Assembly: GCF_028898945.1 (NCBI RefSeq)
Contig: NZ_CP118607.1
Location: forward strand, 4,574,001 to 4,638,000
Length of the DNA stretch: 64,000 nucleotides
Source of the DNA: Pseudomonas sp. PSKL.D1
Lineage (GTDB): Bacteria; Pseudomonadota; Gammaproteobacteria; Pseudomonadales; Pseudomonadaceae
Reading direction: 5' to 3'
Of the stretch, positions 45,895-55,457 are shown piece after piece; the first letter of the stretch is position 1, and each line of letters starts with the position of its first letter. A model generated the notes under the pieces. The model had not been told where the DNA came from. It did no database searches and worked only from the letters and a program-made list of their open reading frames with translations. The position numbers and the translations under genes are program-made.

Positions 45895-48161
45895 CCCTGA
45901 GCACCTCCGATCAGTTCTACCACGGCATCCAGCAACGCATCATCGTGGAAGCTGGCTTTTGCCAAATAGTAGTCGGCGCCGGCATCCAGGCCACGTCGGC
46001 GATCTTCTTCACGGTCCTTGTACGACACCACCATCACCGGCAGCGATTGCAGGCGCTGGTCGCGGCGCACCAGGGTTACCAGTTCGATACCGTCCATGCG
46101 CGGCATGTCGATGTCGGTGATGAGCAGGTCAAAGTCTTCACTGCGCAGGGCGTTCCAGCCGTCCATGCCATCGACCGCCACGGCCACGTCATAACCGCGG
46201 TTGCCCAGCAATTTGCGCTGCAGTTCGCGCACGGTGAGCGAATCGTCGACCACGAGCACGCGCTTGCGGCTGAGGCCCCGGCCATGCTGCCCGCCCCGCT
46301 CGATGCGCTCCAGGCGGCCGGTGCTGAGTAGTTTCTCCACCGAGCGCAGCAGGTCTTCGACATCCACGATCAACACCACTGAACCGTCGTCCAGCAAGGC
46401 CCCGGACGAAATGTCCTGCACCTTGCCCAAGCGAGGGTCCAGCGGCATCACCACCAGCACCCGCTCGCCGATCAGGCGTTCCACGGCCACGCCATACAGC
46501 TGCTCGCGCTCGCGAATCACCACCACCCGCAGGCTGCTTTCATCATGTTGCGCAGCAGGCCGGTTGAGCAACTGGCTGGCGGCCACCAGGCCGATGTGTC
46601 GGCCTTCGTGCCAGAAGTGCTGGCGCCCTTCAATCTGCACGATTTCATCGCTGGCCACCTCCAGCGTGCGTTCGATATGAGCCAGCGGGAAGGCGTAGGC
46701 TTCGCCGCCCACCTCCACCACCAGGCTGCGCACCACCGACAGGGTCAGCGGCACTTCCAGGTGGAAGCGGCAGCCTTGGCCGGCCACCTGAGTCAGCTCG
46801 ATGGCGCCGCGCAGTTCGCGCACCATGTGCTGAACCGCGTCCAGCCCGACACCCCGCCCAGACACCTCCGTGACCTTGTCACGCATGCTGAAGCCAGGCA
46901 GGAACAGGAACGTCAGCAGCTCGGCCTCGCTCATCTGCTCCACGGTTTCAAGCGGCGAAAGGCCGCGTTCGACGATGCCCCGGCGCAACCGCTCCAGGTT
47001 GATGCCACCGCCGTCGTCCGTCAGTTCCAGCACCAGCATGCCGGCCTGATGCGAGGCCCGCAGGCGAATGGTGCCCTCTTCCGCCTTGCCCGCCAGCAAG
47101 CGCTGTTCGGGCATTTCGATACCGTGGTCGACCGCATTGCGCAGCAAATGGGTCAGCGGCGCTTCGAGCTTTTCCAGCACATCACGATCGACCTGGGTCT
47201 TTTCGCCGTCGATCAGCAGGCGCACTTGCTTTCCCAATGAACGGCCCAGGTCACGCACCATTCGGCTCTGGCCGGTGAGCACGTCGGCAAACGGGCGCAT
47301 ACGACACGCCAGAGCCGTGTCATACAGCAATTGCGCGCGTTGGCTGGCCTGCCAGCCGAACTCGTCAAGGTCGGCGGCCTGCTGCTGCAGGATTTGCTGG
47401 GTTTCCACCAGCAGGCGCTGGGTCTGGGCCAGGGCCTCAAGCACCTCGGCACTCTGGCCGGTGCTTTCCAACTGGCCTTTAAGGCCGTCGAGTGCCCGCA
47501 TGCCTTGGCCGTGCATGCGCTTGAGGCGCTGCAAGGTGGCCAGGTAAGGCTTCAGGCGCTGAGTTTCGACCAAGGATTTGCTGGAAAGGTCGAGCAGGCT
47601 GTTGAGGCGGTCAGCGGTTACCCGCAACACCCGCTCGCCGCCTTCTGCCCCCCGCTTGGCAGCCTTGCGTGGCGCAGGCTCAGCCTCGGGTTCTGGCAGG
47701 ATGGCTTCAGGTTCGGCCACAAGGGGCGCAGGCGCCAGCACAGGTGCGGGCACGGCAATGGCAAGCGCGCCGGTGGGGTCCAGCAGGCCTGCCATCTGGG
47801 CCAGGAAGGCGGGAACAGCCGCCTCGCCAGCCGGATCACCGGGGGTGGCAACGTGCATCAGCAGGTCGGTACCGCGCAACAGCGCGTCGATGTGTTCGGC
47901 GCGCAGCAACAGGCGGCCTTCCTGGGCCGCGACCAGGCAGTCCTCCATCACATGGGCAACACTCACACCGGCATCGATACCGACAATCCGTGCGGCGCCT
48001 TTGAGTGAGTGGGCCGCACGCATGCAGGCTTCCAGCTGGTCGGCTTGGGTCGGGTTGCGCTCCAGCGCGATGAGGCCGGCGTTAAGCACCTGGGTCTGGG
48101 CCTCGGCTTCGAGGCTGAACAGTTCGAGCAACGATGCGTCGCGCATTTGCTCAGGGGTCAT
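45891..48161 (-). CDS. wspE: WspE: CheA-type histidine kinase with receiver domain
   Basis: This 756-aa hybrid kinase phosphorylates WspR and WspF. Order: HPt domain with H51 in AAHSLKGAARIVG, an alanine/proline linker, dimerisation and ATPase parts (NAVDHGIEMPEQR N-box; DDGGGINLERLRRG; SGRGVGLDAVQ), a CheW-like domain (VPLTLSVVRSLVVEVGGEAY), and a C-terminal receiver with LLITDIDMPRMDG. From the ATG at 48161 it overlaps wspD by 4 nt (ATGA) and wspF by 4 nt, so it is coupled on both sides. It is the hub of the signalling complex with WspA and the CheW-type proteins. Confidence 0.97.
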   Translation of the reverse strand: MTPEQMRDASLLELFSLEAEAQTQVLNAGLIALERNPTQADQLEACMRAAHSLKGAARIVGIDAGVSVAHVMEDCLVAAQEGRLLLRAEHIDALLRGTDLLMHVATPGDPAGEAAVPAFLAQMAGLLDPTGALAIAVPAPVLAPAPLVAEPEAILPEPEAEPAPRKAAKRGAEGGERVLRVTADRLNSLLDLSSKSLVETQRLKPYLATLQRLKRMHGQGMRALDGLKGQLESTGQSAEVLEALAQTQRLLVETQQILQQQAADLDEFGWQASQRAQLLYDTALACRMRPFADVLTGQSRMVRDLGRSLGKQVRLLIDGEKTQVDRDVLEKLEAPLTHLLRNAVDHGIEMPEQRLLAGKAEEGTIRLRASHQAGMLVLELTDDGGGINLERLRRGIVERGLSPLETVEQMSEAELLTFLFLPGFSMRDKVTEVSGRGVGLDAVQHMVRELRGAIELTQVAGQGCRFHLEVPLTLSVVRSLVVEVGGEAYAFPLAHIERTLEVASDEIVQIEGRQHFWHEGRHIGLVAASQLLNRPAAQHDESSLRVVVIREREQLYGVAVERLIGERVLVVMPLDPRLGKVQDISSGALLDDGSVVLIVDVEDLLRSVEKLLSTGRLERIERGGQHGRGLSRKRVLVVDDSLTVRELQRKLLGNRGYDVAVAVDGMDGWNALRSEDFDLLITDIDMPRMDGIELVTLVRRDQRLQSLPVMVVSYKDREEDRRRGLDAGADYYLAKASFHDDALLDAVVELIGGAQG

Positions 48162-48817
48162 GACAGGCTCCGCTGCACGGCAGACAGTAATTGTTGTTCG
48201 TCCAGCACGCGGACACTGCGCCCGCGCCACTGCAATACCGCGGCGGTGAAGGGGGCTGCCTCATGGGCGCCATCCATCACCACCGGATCGAGCCGATGGA
48301 TACCGTCGATTTCGTCCACCGCCATCACCACGGGGCCGCCCGCTGCGCTCAGGATCAGCATGCGCGGCATGGCCCGGCCCGTGCCAGCCACCCCACCGCC
48401 GTGCTCCACGGCCAGCAGGTCACTCAGCGACAGGCATGGCACCAAGGCCCCACGCACATTGGCAACGCCTTGCAACACGCGTGAGCGCTGGTGCGGCAGC
48501 GAGTGCACCGGCAACACCTGGGCAATTTCAGCCAGGCAGGCGGTGGCCAGCGCCAACCATTCCTCGCCCAGGCGGAACAGCAACAGCGAGCGCCCGGCAC
48601 ACGTCTGCACCGGTGCATCATCGACCTGCTCATCCTGCACCAGGGCATAGCGGTCCAGCAGGCGAGTGGCGGCCGCGGCGTACACGTCACAATTGCGGCA
48701 GTGGATATGCCGTTCCAGCAGCGGGCATTGTTTGTTACCGCGCACGCCGATGCGGTTCCAGCAATCGTCGATGCGCTCGTCCTGCGCCAGCAGTTCGACT
48801 GCGTGTTCGACATTCAT
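48158..48817 (-). CDS. wspD: WspD: CheW-type coupling protein with N-terminal cysteine motif
   Basis: A 219-aa CheW-like scaffold connecting WspA receptors to WspE. The CheW domain begins around residue 73 (CAGRSLLLFRLGEEWLALAT; LQGVANVRGALVPCLSLSDL). The N-terminal extension, absent from plain CheW, has C19, C31, C40 and C43 with H37 and H39 (DDCWNRIG; QCPLLERHIHCRNC), a spacing that could bind a metal or cluster. It overlaps wspC and wspE by 4 nt each (ATGA). The presence of two CheW-type proteins (WspB and WspD) is normal in this system. Confidence 0.95.
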   Translation of the reverse strand: MNVEHAVELLAQDERIDDCWNRIGVRGNKQCPLLERHIHCRNCDVYAAAATRLLDRYALVQDEQVDDAPVQTCAGRSLLLFRLGEEWLALATACLAEIAQVLPVHSLPHQRSRVLQGVANVRGALVPCLSLSDLLAVEHGGGVAGTGRAMPRMLILSAAGGPVVMAVDEIDGIHRLDPVVMDGAHEAAPFTAAVLQWRGRSVRVLDEQQLLSAVQRSLS

Positions 48818-50058
48818 CGTTCAGACTCCCGTCCAGCGCGCGCCGCACGTTCCTGCAAGCGCCTGGCGCCGGCTTCATCACCCTGTGCCGCCAGCAACGT
48901 GGCCAGGTGCAGCAACGCCTCGGCATGCTGCGGCTCAAGGTACAGCGCCTTGCGGTAATGGGTCAGCGCCTGGGTGGCATCGCCTTCGGTATCGCTGAGC
49001 AAGCCCAGCCAGTAGTACACCTGAGCCTTGGGCGCAAATTGCTGCAAATAGCGTTGGCAGCTGGCGCGCGCCTGGGCACTGTCGCCTGCATTGGCCAGCC
49101 GTGCGATGCTGGCAAGCAATTCGGCCTCGCTGTCGCGCTGCACGGGTGCTGTTGTGGCAACCGTCGGATTACGGTGAGGCCGCACAGGCGTTACCGGCGA
49201 AGGCCGGATCGGCGCGATGGAAGTGGACATGCGGTGCGCCAGCACCGCCGATACAGGCGGCGGGCCGAGCGGCTGGCGTACATAGGCAAACGACTGGGCG
49301 ATGCCCAGAGGCCGCATGCCCAACCGCGCCAGCAGGCTGCCTTCGGCGGGGCCAATAAACAGTACGCCCTGCTCATGGGCAAGGCGCTTGAGCACTTCAA
49401 ATACCCGTTGCTGGGTGGGCACATCGAAGTAGATCAGCAGGTTGCGGCAGAACACGAAGTCGTACCGGCCGCTGCGGCTGGCAAGCGTCGGGTCGAGCAC
49501 GTTGCCCACCTCCAGCGTCACCTGCTGGCGCACCCGCTCATCCAGTTGATGGTTGTCGCCCTCTGCATGAAAATGCCGCTCGCGAAACCCAAGCTCGCGC
49601 CCGCGGAACGAGTTGCGCCCGTACACAGCTTGCGTCGCTTTGGCCACCGAATGGCCGCTGATATCGATACCGTCGATGTGAAACGCCGCTGGGTTCATCC
49701 CCGCGTCGAGCAAGGCCATGGCCAGCGAGTACGGCTCCTCCCCGGTCGAACACGGCAGGCTCAACAGGCGCAGGGGCCGTTCGCCAGCGAGTTCGGCCAA
49801 ACGCTTGTGGGCCAGGCCCACCAGCGCGGTGAACGATTCGGGATAGCGGAAGAACCAGGTTTCCGGAACGATGACTGCCTCGATCAGTGCCTGCTGCTCC
49901 TCGGTCGACTGTTGCAGCCGCAGCCAGTAATCATCCAGATCGGCCGCATTCAACGCCACACAGCGCTGACGCAGCGCCCGCTCGACCATTGGCACACCGA
50001 CCGACTCCACGTCCAGGCCAATACGCTGCTGCAAGAAGCGGAAGAAACGCTCGTTCAT
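48814..50058 (-). CDS. wspC: WspC: CheR-type methyltransferase with TPR region
   Basis: A 414-aa SAM-dependent methyltransferase that methylates the WspA receptor. The CheR domain holds LPCSTGEEPYSLAMAL (SAM-binding), FHIDGIDISGHSVAKATQ, YDFVFCRNLLIYF and the preceding FFRYPESFTAL. The C-terminal third from about residue 330 contains TPR-like helices (YYWLGLLSDTEGDATQALTH; LEPQHAEALLHLATLLAAQG), as in other WspC proteins. It overlaps wspB and wspD by 4 nt (ATGA). Confidence 0.96.
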   Translation of the reverse strand: MNERFFRFLQQRIGLDVESVGVPMVERALRQRCVALNAADLDDYWLRLQQSTEEQQALIEAVIVPETWFFRYPESFTALVGLAHKRLAELAGERPLRLLSLPCSTGEEPYSLAMALLDAGMNPAAFHIDGIDISGHSVAKATQAVYGRNSFRGRELGFRERHFHAEGDNHQLDERVRQQVTLEVGNVLDPTLASRSGRYDFVFCRNLLIYFDVPTQQRVFEVLKRLAHEQGVLFIGPAEGSLLARLGMRPLGIAQSFAYVRQPLGPPPVSAVLAHRMSTSIAPIRPSPVTPVRPHRNPTVATTAPVQRDSEAELLASIARLANAGDSAQARASCQRYLQQFAPKAQVYYWLGLLSDTEGDATQALTHYRKALYLEPQHAEALLHLATLLAAQGDEAGARRLQERAARAGRESER

Positions 50059-50561
50059 GGGGCCTCCTGCACGGCCACTGGAGGGAACAGCAGTTCACGC
50101 ACGGCATCGGTCAGCAGGTCATCCACCTCGATACGCTGCAGCAAGCCCTGGGCATCCCGGCGAACCGGGCCCAGGTATCGCGCCTCGGCATTGTCCAGGC
50201 CATACGGCTGGAACTCCCCGGGCGGGCAGCGCAGGGTGTCGGTGGCCTGCTCCAGCACCAGGCCAAGCTGATGCCTGGCACGGTAGCGCACCAGCACCAG
50301 GCGCGTGCTGGTGCGGTCGGCTGCCGGCTGGCCAAAGCCGAGTGCAGACAGGTCGACGACCGGCACCAGCACCCCGCGGTGGGCAAGAATGCCGGCAACC
50401 CAGGCAGGTGCCTGAGCGATCGGCTTGAGTGGCCGGCGCGGCAGCACCTCGATCACCTCGCGCACGTCCAGCGCGAAACGCTGCTCGCCGAGGCGAAACT
50501 GCAGGTACAACACGCCCTTGGCGCTGGCCGCCCCGGCCGTGAGAGGATGCAGGTCGGTCAT
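50055..50561 (-). CDS. wspB: WspB: CheW-type coupling protein
   Basis: A 168-aa protein consisting essentially of one CheW domain: LYLQFRLGEQRFALDVREVI, APAWVAGILAHRGVLVPVVD and TRLVLVRYRARHQLGLVLEQ. It links the WspA receptor array to WspE. It begins 6 nt after wspA and overlaps wspC by 4 nt (ATGA). It lacks the cysteine-rich N-terminus of WspD. Confidence 0.96.
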   Translation of the reverse strand: MTDLHPLTAGAASAKGVLYLQFRLGEQRFALDVREVIEVLPRRPLKPIAQAPAWVAGILAHRGVLVPVVDLSALGFGQPAADRTSTRLVLVRYRARHQLGLVLEQATDTLRCPPGEFQPYGLDNAEARYLGPVRRDAQGLLQRIEVDDLLTDAVRELLFPPVAVQEAP

Positions 50562-50566
50562 GGCGG

Positions 50567-52189
50567 TCAGACTTTGAAGCGCGACACACCGCCGCGCAGG
50601 CCAGCGGCCACCTGGCTCAACTCATCGATGGCGAAGCTGGCCTGGCGCAGCGACTCGACCGTCTGGGTGCTGGCGTCGCTGAGCTGCGCCAGCGCCTGGT
50701 TGATCTGCTCGGCGCCCGTGGCCTGTGCCTGCATGCCTTCGTTGACCATCAGCACCCGTGGCGCCAGTGCCTGCACCTGGTGGATGATCTGGCTCAGTTG
50801 CTCACCCACCTGCTGCACTTCAAACATGCCACGGCGCACTTCTTCGGAGAACTTGTCCATGCCCATGACCCCGGCCGACACCGCCGACTGGATCTCGCGC
50901 ACCATCTGCTCAATGTCGTAGGTTGCCACGGCAGTCTGGTCGGCCAGGCGCCGCACTTCGGTGGCAACCACGGCGAAACCACGGCCATACTCACCGGCTT
51001 TCTCCGCTTCGATGGCGGCGTTAAGCGACAACAGGTTGGTCTGGTCGGCCACCTTGACGATGGTGACCACCATCTGGGTGATGTTGCTGGCCTTTTCGTT
51101 GAGGATCGACAGCTTGGCGTTGACCAGGTCGGCCGCGCCCATTACCTGGTGCATGGTGTCTTCCATGCGCGCCAGGCCTTGCTGGCCAGAGCCTGCCAGG
51201 CTGGAGGCCTGATCGGCGGCACTGGTGACTTCGGTCATGGTACGCACCAGGTCACGCGAAGTAGCGGCGATTTCCCGTGAGGTGGCGCCGATCTCGGTGG
51301 TGGTGGCGGCCGTTTCAGTGGCTGTGGCCTGCTGCTGCTTGGACGTGGCGGCAATTTCGGTCACCGAAGTGGTTACCTGCACCGACGAGCGCTGGGCCTG
51401 GGCAACCAGGTTGGCCAGCGCCTCGGCCATTTCATTGAAGCCGCTTTCGATGGCGCCGAACTCATCCTTGCGGTCCAGGCTCAGGCGCATGCTCAGGTCG
51501 CCCGAGCGCAACTTGTCGAGGGCGTGCACCACGCGCTGAACGGGGGCGGTGATGGCACGCATCAGCAGCAACCCGCAGATGCCGGCGGCGACGATTGCCA
51601 GCAGCAGCGACACCATCATGCTGCCTTTGGCAGTGTTAACGGCGTTGACGATTTCATGCGTAGCCGCGTCGGCAGCTTCGCGGTTGCGTTCGATCACCGT
51701 GTTCAAGTGCTTGCGGCCTTCTACCCAGGCCGGGGTGAGCACATCGATGATCAGTCGCTCGGCTTCCGCGTAATTGTGCGCGCGATAGGCGTCCAGCACC
51801 TGGCCGACAATCTCCAGGTACTTTTCTTCAAGCTTGATGAAGACGTCGAAGCTTTCCTGGTCGTCCTTGGCCTGAATGGTGCCCTGGTAACTGGCCATGT
51901 GCTGCTTGAGGCGGTCATCGAAGCTTTTGAACAGTTCCATGTCGGCCGCCGTGATCTCGCGGTGCTTGGACAGCCCCACCAACTGCTGGCTGGTGACATA
52001 GCTGTCAACCCAGGCACTGCGGATCATCGAGCTGTAGTAAACCCCGGGGATGCTGTCTGTACCCACCGCCTCTTCGGCGCTCTCGATCGCCAGCAGCCGC
52101 GAGTAGGCGGCGACGATCATCAGCAGCATGATGGCGATGATCACGGCGAAACTTGCCAGGATCCGTTGGCGCAAGGTCCAGTTCTTCAC
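50567..52189 (-). CDS. wspA: WspA: methyl-accepting surface-sensing receptor
   Basis: A 540-aa membrane receptor heading the Wsp operon. The first transmembrane helix is in [20 protein letters not shown], a four-helix-bundle periplasmic domain follows (about 33-190), then a second helix ([20 protein letters not shown]), a HAMP domain ([20 protein letters not shown]), and a cytoplasmic signalling domain with the tip [20 protein letters not shown]. The start codon is GTG at 52189; the ATG two bases upstream is followed by TGA. By family knowledge surface contact activates it, and it clusters in dynamic patches. Confidence 0.96.
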   Translation of the reverse strand: MKNWTLRQRILASFAVIIAIMLLMIVAAYSRLLAIESAEEAVGTDSIPGVYYSSMIRSAWVDSYVTSQQLVGLSKHREITAADMELFKSFDDRLKQHMASYQGTIQAKDDQESFDVFIKLEEKYLEIVGQVLDAYRAHNYAEAERLIIDVLTPAWVEGRKHLNTVIERNREAADAATHEIVNAVNTAKGSMMVSLLLAIVAAGICGLLLMRAITAPVQRVVHALDKLRSGDLSMRLSLDRKDEFGAIESGFNEMAEALANLVAQAQRSSVQVTTSVTEIAATSKQQQATATETAATTTEIGATSREIAATSRDLVRTMTEVTSAADQASSLAGSGQQGLARMEDTMHQVMGAADLVNAKLSILNEKASNITQMVVTIVKVADQTNLLSLNAAIEAEKAGEYGRGFAVVATEVRRLADQTAVATYDIEQMVREIQSAVSAGVMGMDKFSEEVRRGMFEVQQVGEQLSQIIHQVQALAPRVLMVNEGMQAQATGAEQINQALAQLSDASTQTVESLRQASFAIDELSQVAAGLRGGVSRFKV

Positions 52190-52295
52190 ATTCAGCCCTC
52201 AGGAATTCACAACGAGCGGGAAAAATCGCCGAAGTATAGCCCAGGCTTCGTGTGGATTTGCGGCTGAATTGAGATCGATCAGGCCATATGCCAGC

Positions 52296-52982
52296 TTACT
52301 GCGCAGCGGCTTGCCGCACCTGGTTCTCCAGCTCTTGGCGCAGCGCCGGGTCCAGGCGCAGCTGGCGGGCGAGTTCGTCGAGGTAGGCGCGCTCCATGAA
52401 GTTTTCCTGATCAACCATCATCACGCTGGCCAGGTACATTTCAGCGGCCATTTCCGGGGTTTGCGCGGCGCGGGCGACTTCGGCCGGGTCGAGGGGTTTG
52501 TTGAGCTCGGCATGCAGCCAGTGCTGCAGCTCGCGATCACTGTCCAGGCGGGTGAACTCGCCTTCGATCAGGGCGCGTTCGCGGTCATCGATATGGCCAT
52601 CGGACTTGGCCGCGGCCACCAGTGCACGCAATACCGCCTGGCTGTGCTGTTCGGCCTGTGCGGGTGGCAGGCGGTCGAGGGTTTGCGGTTCGGTGCCCTG
52701 CCCCTTGCCCTGGTTGGCCTGCCAGTTGCCATAGGCTTTGTAGGCCAACACGCCCAAGGCGGCCAAACCGCCATAGGTAAGCACCTTGCCGCCGTACTTG
52801 CGGGCGCTTTTGTTGCCCATCAGCAAGCCCATGGCACCTGCCGCCAGCGCCCCGCCACCGGCCCCGGACAACAGGCCGCCCAGGCCGCCCGAGCCCGAAG
52901 CGGGTTTGCTGGCGCCTGACTGTTTGTTGAGCATTTGCTGGCCGGATTTAAGCAGTTGGTCGAGCAGGCCGCGGGTGTTCAT
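52296..52982 (-). CDS. DUF533 (YebE-type) inner-membrane protein
   Basis: A 228-aa protein beginning MNTRGLLDQLLKSGQQMLNK. It has a glycine-rich membrane-associated part (LGGLLSGAGGGALAAGAMGL and GGLAALGVLAYKAYGNW) and a C-terminal TerB-like acidic helical domain (LRALVAAAKSDGHIDDRERA; MYLASVMMVDQENFMERAYL). The family is also called YebE/DUF533; function is unclear, with links to envelope stress. The ATG at 52982 has GGAG at a normal distance. The 155 bp to the divergent ydcS gene hold both promoters. Confidence 0.86.
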   Translation of the reverse strand: MNTRGLLDQLLKSGQQMLNKQSGASKPASGSGGLGGLLSGAGGGALAAGAMGLLMGNKSARKYGGKVLTYGGLAALGVLAYKAYGNWQANQGKGQGTEPQTLDRLPPAQAEQHSQAVLRALVAAAKSDGHIDDRERALIEGEFTRLDSDRELQHWLHAELNKPLDPAEVARAAQTPEMAAEMYLASVMMVDQENFMERAYLDELARQLRLDPALRQELENQVRQAAAQ

Positions 52983-53137
52983 GTGCACGTCTCCATGCAT
53001 GGAAAGTTAACGGCCAGAGTAAAGCCTGACGGATCGCAGGCCACCCACGGATTTGCTTCGGGATGTTGCATTGGCTGGCAAAAAGCCAACTAGACTCGAT
53101 TTCGCCAAGACCAAGATCTCCACCAAGAGGGAACACC

Positions 53138-54289
53138 ATGCCAGTGCTCAAGACTGCATCACTCGGTGCCGTGGTAGGCGCCTTGCTGGCCAGCGCCAGC
53201 CTGCAGGCCGCCGACTTGCCCAAGGCCGTGGGGGCTGGGGAAGGCAGCCTGGATATCGTCGCCTGGCCGGGCTACATCGAGCGCGGCGAGAGCGACAAGG
53301 CCTACGACTGGGTTACCGGGTTCGAGAAGGAAACCGGCTGCAAGGTCAACGTGAAAACCGCCGCCACATCCGATGAAATGGTCAGCCTCATGAACAAGGG
53401 CGGGTACGACCTGGTCACGGCCTCCGGTGATGCATCATTGCGGCTGATCGTCGGCAAAAAAGTGCAGCCCATCAACACCGCCCTGATCCCCAACTGGAAA
53501 AACATCGACCCACGCCTGCAAAACGGCGGCTGGTATGTGGTCGACAAGCAGGTGTACGGCACGCCATACCAGTGGGGCCCGAACGTATTGCTGTACAACA
53601 CCAATGCCTTCAAGCAAGCGCCCACCAGCTGGGCCGTGGTATTCGAGCCGCAAAACCTGCCCGACGGCAAGCCGAACAAGGGCCGAGTGCAGGCCTACGA
53701 CGGGCCGATCTACATCGCAGATGCGGCGCTGTACCTGAAATCGGCCAAGCCGGAACTGGGCATTCAAGACCCCTACGAACTGACCGAAGCCCAGTACAAG
53801 GCGGTGCTCGACCTTCTGCGCCAGCAGCAACCGCTGGTTCACCGTTACTGGCATGACGCCACGGTACAGATGAGCGACGTGAAGAACGAAGGCGTGGTGG
53901 CGTCCAGCTCATGGGGCTACATGGTCAACAGCCTGAAGGCCGACAACCAGCCGGTGGCCTCGACCATTCCGAAAGAAGGCGCTACTGGCTGGGCCGACAC
54001 CACCATGCTGCACAGCGAGGCCAAGCACCCCAACTGCGCCTACAAGTGGATGGACTGGTCGTTGCAGCCCAAGGTGCAGGGTGATGTGGCGGCCTGGTTC
54101 GGTTCGTTGCCGGCGGTGCCGGCGGCCTGTACCGGCAGTGAGCTGCTGGGCGCCGAAGGGTGCAAGACCAATGGTTTCGACAACTTTGACAAGATTGCCT
54201 TCTGGAAGACGCCGCAGGCGCAGGGGGGCAAGTTCGTGCCGTATAGCCGGTGGACGCAGGATTACATTGCCATCATGGGCGGGCGCTGA
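53138..54289 (+). CDS. ydcS: Polyamine-type ABC transporter binding protein
   Basis: A 383-aa periplasmic solute-binding protein with signal peptide MPVLKTASLGAVVGALLASA ending in LQA. It is of the PotD/YdcS type: LDIVAWPGYIERGES at the mature N-terminus, FEKETGCKVNVKTAATSDEM, YQWGPNVLLYNTNAF and a C-terminal YSRWTQDYIAIMGG. AGAGGGAACACC precedes the ATG at 53138. It heads the ydcSTUV-patD set, though separated from the ATPase gene by a REP region, so a partial terminator or processing point may give more binding protein than the others. Confidence 0.92.
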   Translation: MPVLKTASLGAVVGALLASASLQAADLPKAVGAGEGSLDIVAWPGYIERGESDKAYDWVTGFEKETGCKVNVKTAATSDEMVSLMNKGGYDLVTASGDASLRLIVGKKVQPINTALIPNWKNIDPRLQNGGWYVVDKQVYGTPYQWGPNVLLYNTNAFKQAPTSWAVVFEPQNLPDGKPNKGRVQAYDGPIYIADAALYLKSAKPELGIQDPYELTEAQYKAVLDLLRQQQPLVHRYWHDATVQMSDVKNEGVVASSSWGYMVNSLKADNQPVASTIPKEGATGWADTTMLHSEAKHPNCAYKWMDWSLQPKVQGDVAAWFGSLPAVPAACTGSELLGAEGCKTNGFDNFDKIAFWKTPQAQGGKFVPYSRWTQDYIAIMGGR

Positions 54290-54303
54290 GTTTTGTTGAG
54301 CCT

Positions 54304-54397
54304 GTGCGGGCCCTATCGCGGATAAATCCGCTCCTACAAGGGTTACGCCTGTAGGAGCGGATTTACCGAGACGTCGGACCGCCGCGATAGGCCCGCA
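54304..54397. repeat. Inverted REP pair with an insertion in the right arm
   Basis: The left arm (GTGCGGGCCCTATCGCGGAT...) continues to CTCCTACAAGGG. The right arm mirrors it except that, after GGAGCGGATTTA, an extra run of about 16 nt (CCGAGACGTCGGACCG) interrupts the REP before CCGCGATAG. The insertion itself contains a small symmetrical CCGA/TCGG. The repeat lies between ydcS and ydcT. Confidence 0.85.
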
Positions 54398-54428
54398 CTG
54401 GCAACACGTCCCTAACTGAGAGGCCTCC

Positions 54429-55457
54429 ATGCCCCTAGCCGTCCAGTTCACCCAGGTTTCCCGCACCTTCGGCGAAGTCAAAGCCGTCGACCACGTCAGC
54501 ATCGACATCAATGACGGCGAGTTCTTCTCCATGCTCGGCCCCTCCGGCTCGGGCAAAACCACCTGCCTGCGCCTGATTGCCGGTTTCGAGCAACCCAGCA
54601 GTGGCTCGATCCGCATCCATGGCATCGAAGCCGCTGGCGTGCCGCCCTACCAGCGCGACGTCAACACCGTATTCCAGGACTACGCCCTGTTCCCGCACAT
54701 GAACGTGCGCGACAACATCGCCTACGGCCTGAAGGTTAAAGGCGTGGCCAAGGCCGAACGCCATGCCCGCGCCGAAGAGGCACTGGCCATGGTCGCCCTG
54801 GCTGGCTACGGCGAGCGCAAACCGGCGCAGCTGTCCGGTGGCCAGCGCCAGCGCGTTGCCCTGGCCCGGGCGCTGGTCAATCGCCCCCGCGTGCTGCTGC
54901 TGGACGAACCGCTTGGCGCGCTGGACCTGAAACTGCGCGAGCAGATGCAGGGCGAGCTGAAAAAACTGCAGCGCCAACTCGGCATCACCTTCATTTTCGT
55001 CACCCACGACCAGACCGAAGCCCTGTCGATGTCCGACCGGGTAGCCGTGTTCAACCGGGGCCGCATCGAACAGGTGGACACCCCGCGCAACCTCTACATG
55101 AAACCCGCCACCACGTTCGTCGCCGAATTCGTCGGCACCTCCAACGTAGTGCGTGGCGACCTCGCCGAGCAGCTCAGCGGCAGCCGCCAGCCCTTCTCCA
55201 TCCGCCCCGAACACATGCGCCTCGGCGAGCCAACCCACGGTCAAGAGGTGCAGGTAAGCGGCCTGCTGCACGACATCCAGTACCAGGGCAGCGCCACGCG
55301 CTTTGAAGTGAAGCTGGACAACGGCCAGTTACTGGCAGTAAGCCACGCCAACGACCGTTGGCTGGACCAATCGCCCCCTTGGCAAACCGGCCAGCGGGTG
55401 CAGGTGCGCTGGCCTCGCGAGGCCATGACCGCGCTGCAGGAGACCGTGCAGGGATGA
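54429..55457 (+). CDS. ydcT: Polyamine-type ABC transporter ATPase
   Basis: A 342-aa ATPase of the spermidine/putrescine importer class. Walker A is GPSGSGKTTCL, the Q-loop is NTVFQDYALFPHM, the signature is LSGGQRQRVALARAL, and Walker B is VLLLDEPLGALD, with the C-terminal TOBE region (FSIRPEHMRLGEP). GAGAGGCCTCC precedes the ATG. Its stop overlaps the next start as ATGA. Together with YdcS, YdcU, YdcV it forms a complete importer, probably for putrescine or a related polyamine, as the last gene product oxidises the aminoaldehyde. Confidence 0.94.
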   Translation: MPLAVQFTQVSRTFGEVKAVDHVSIDINDGEFFSMLGPSGSGKTTCLRLIAGFEQPSSGSIRIHGIEAAGVPPYQRDVNTVFQDYALFPHMNVRDNIAYGLKVKGVAKAERHARAEEALAMVALAGYGERKPAQLSGGQRQRVALARALVNRPRVLLLDEPLGALDLKLREQMQGELKKLQRQLGITFIFVTHDQTEALSMSDRVAVFNRGRIEQVDTPRNLYMKPATTFVAEFVGTSNVVRGDLAEQLSGSRQPFSIRPEHMRLGEPTHGQEVQVSGLLHDIQYQGSATRFEVKLDNGQLLAVSHANDRWLDQSPPWQTGQRVQVRWPREAMTALQETVQG

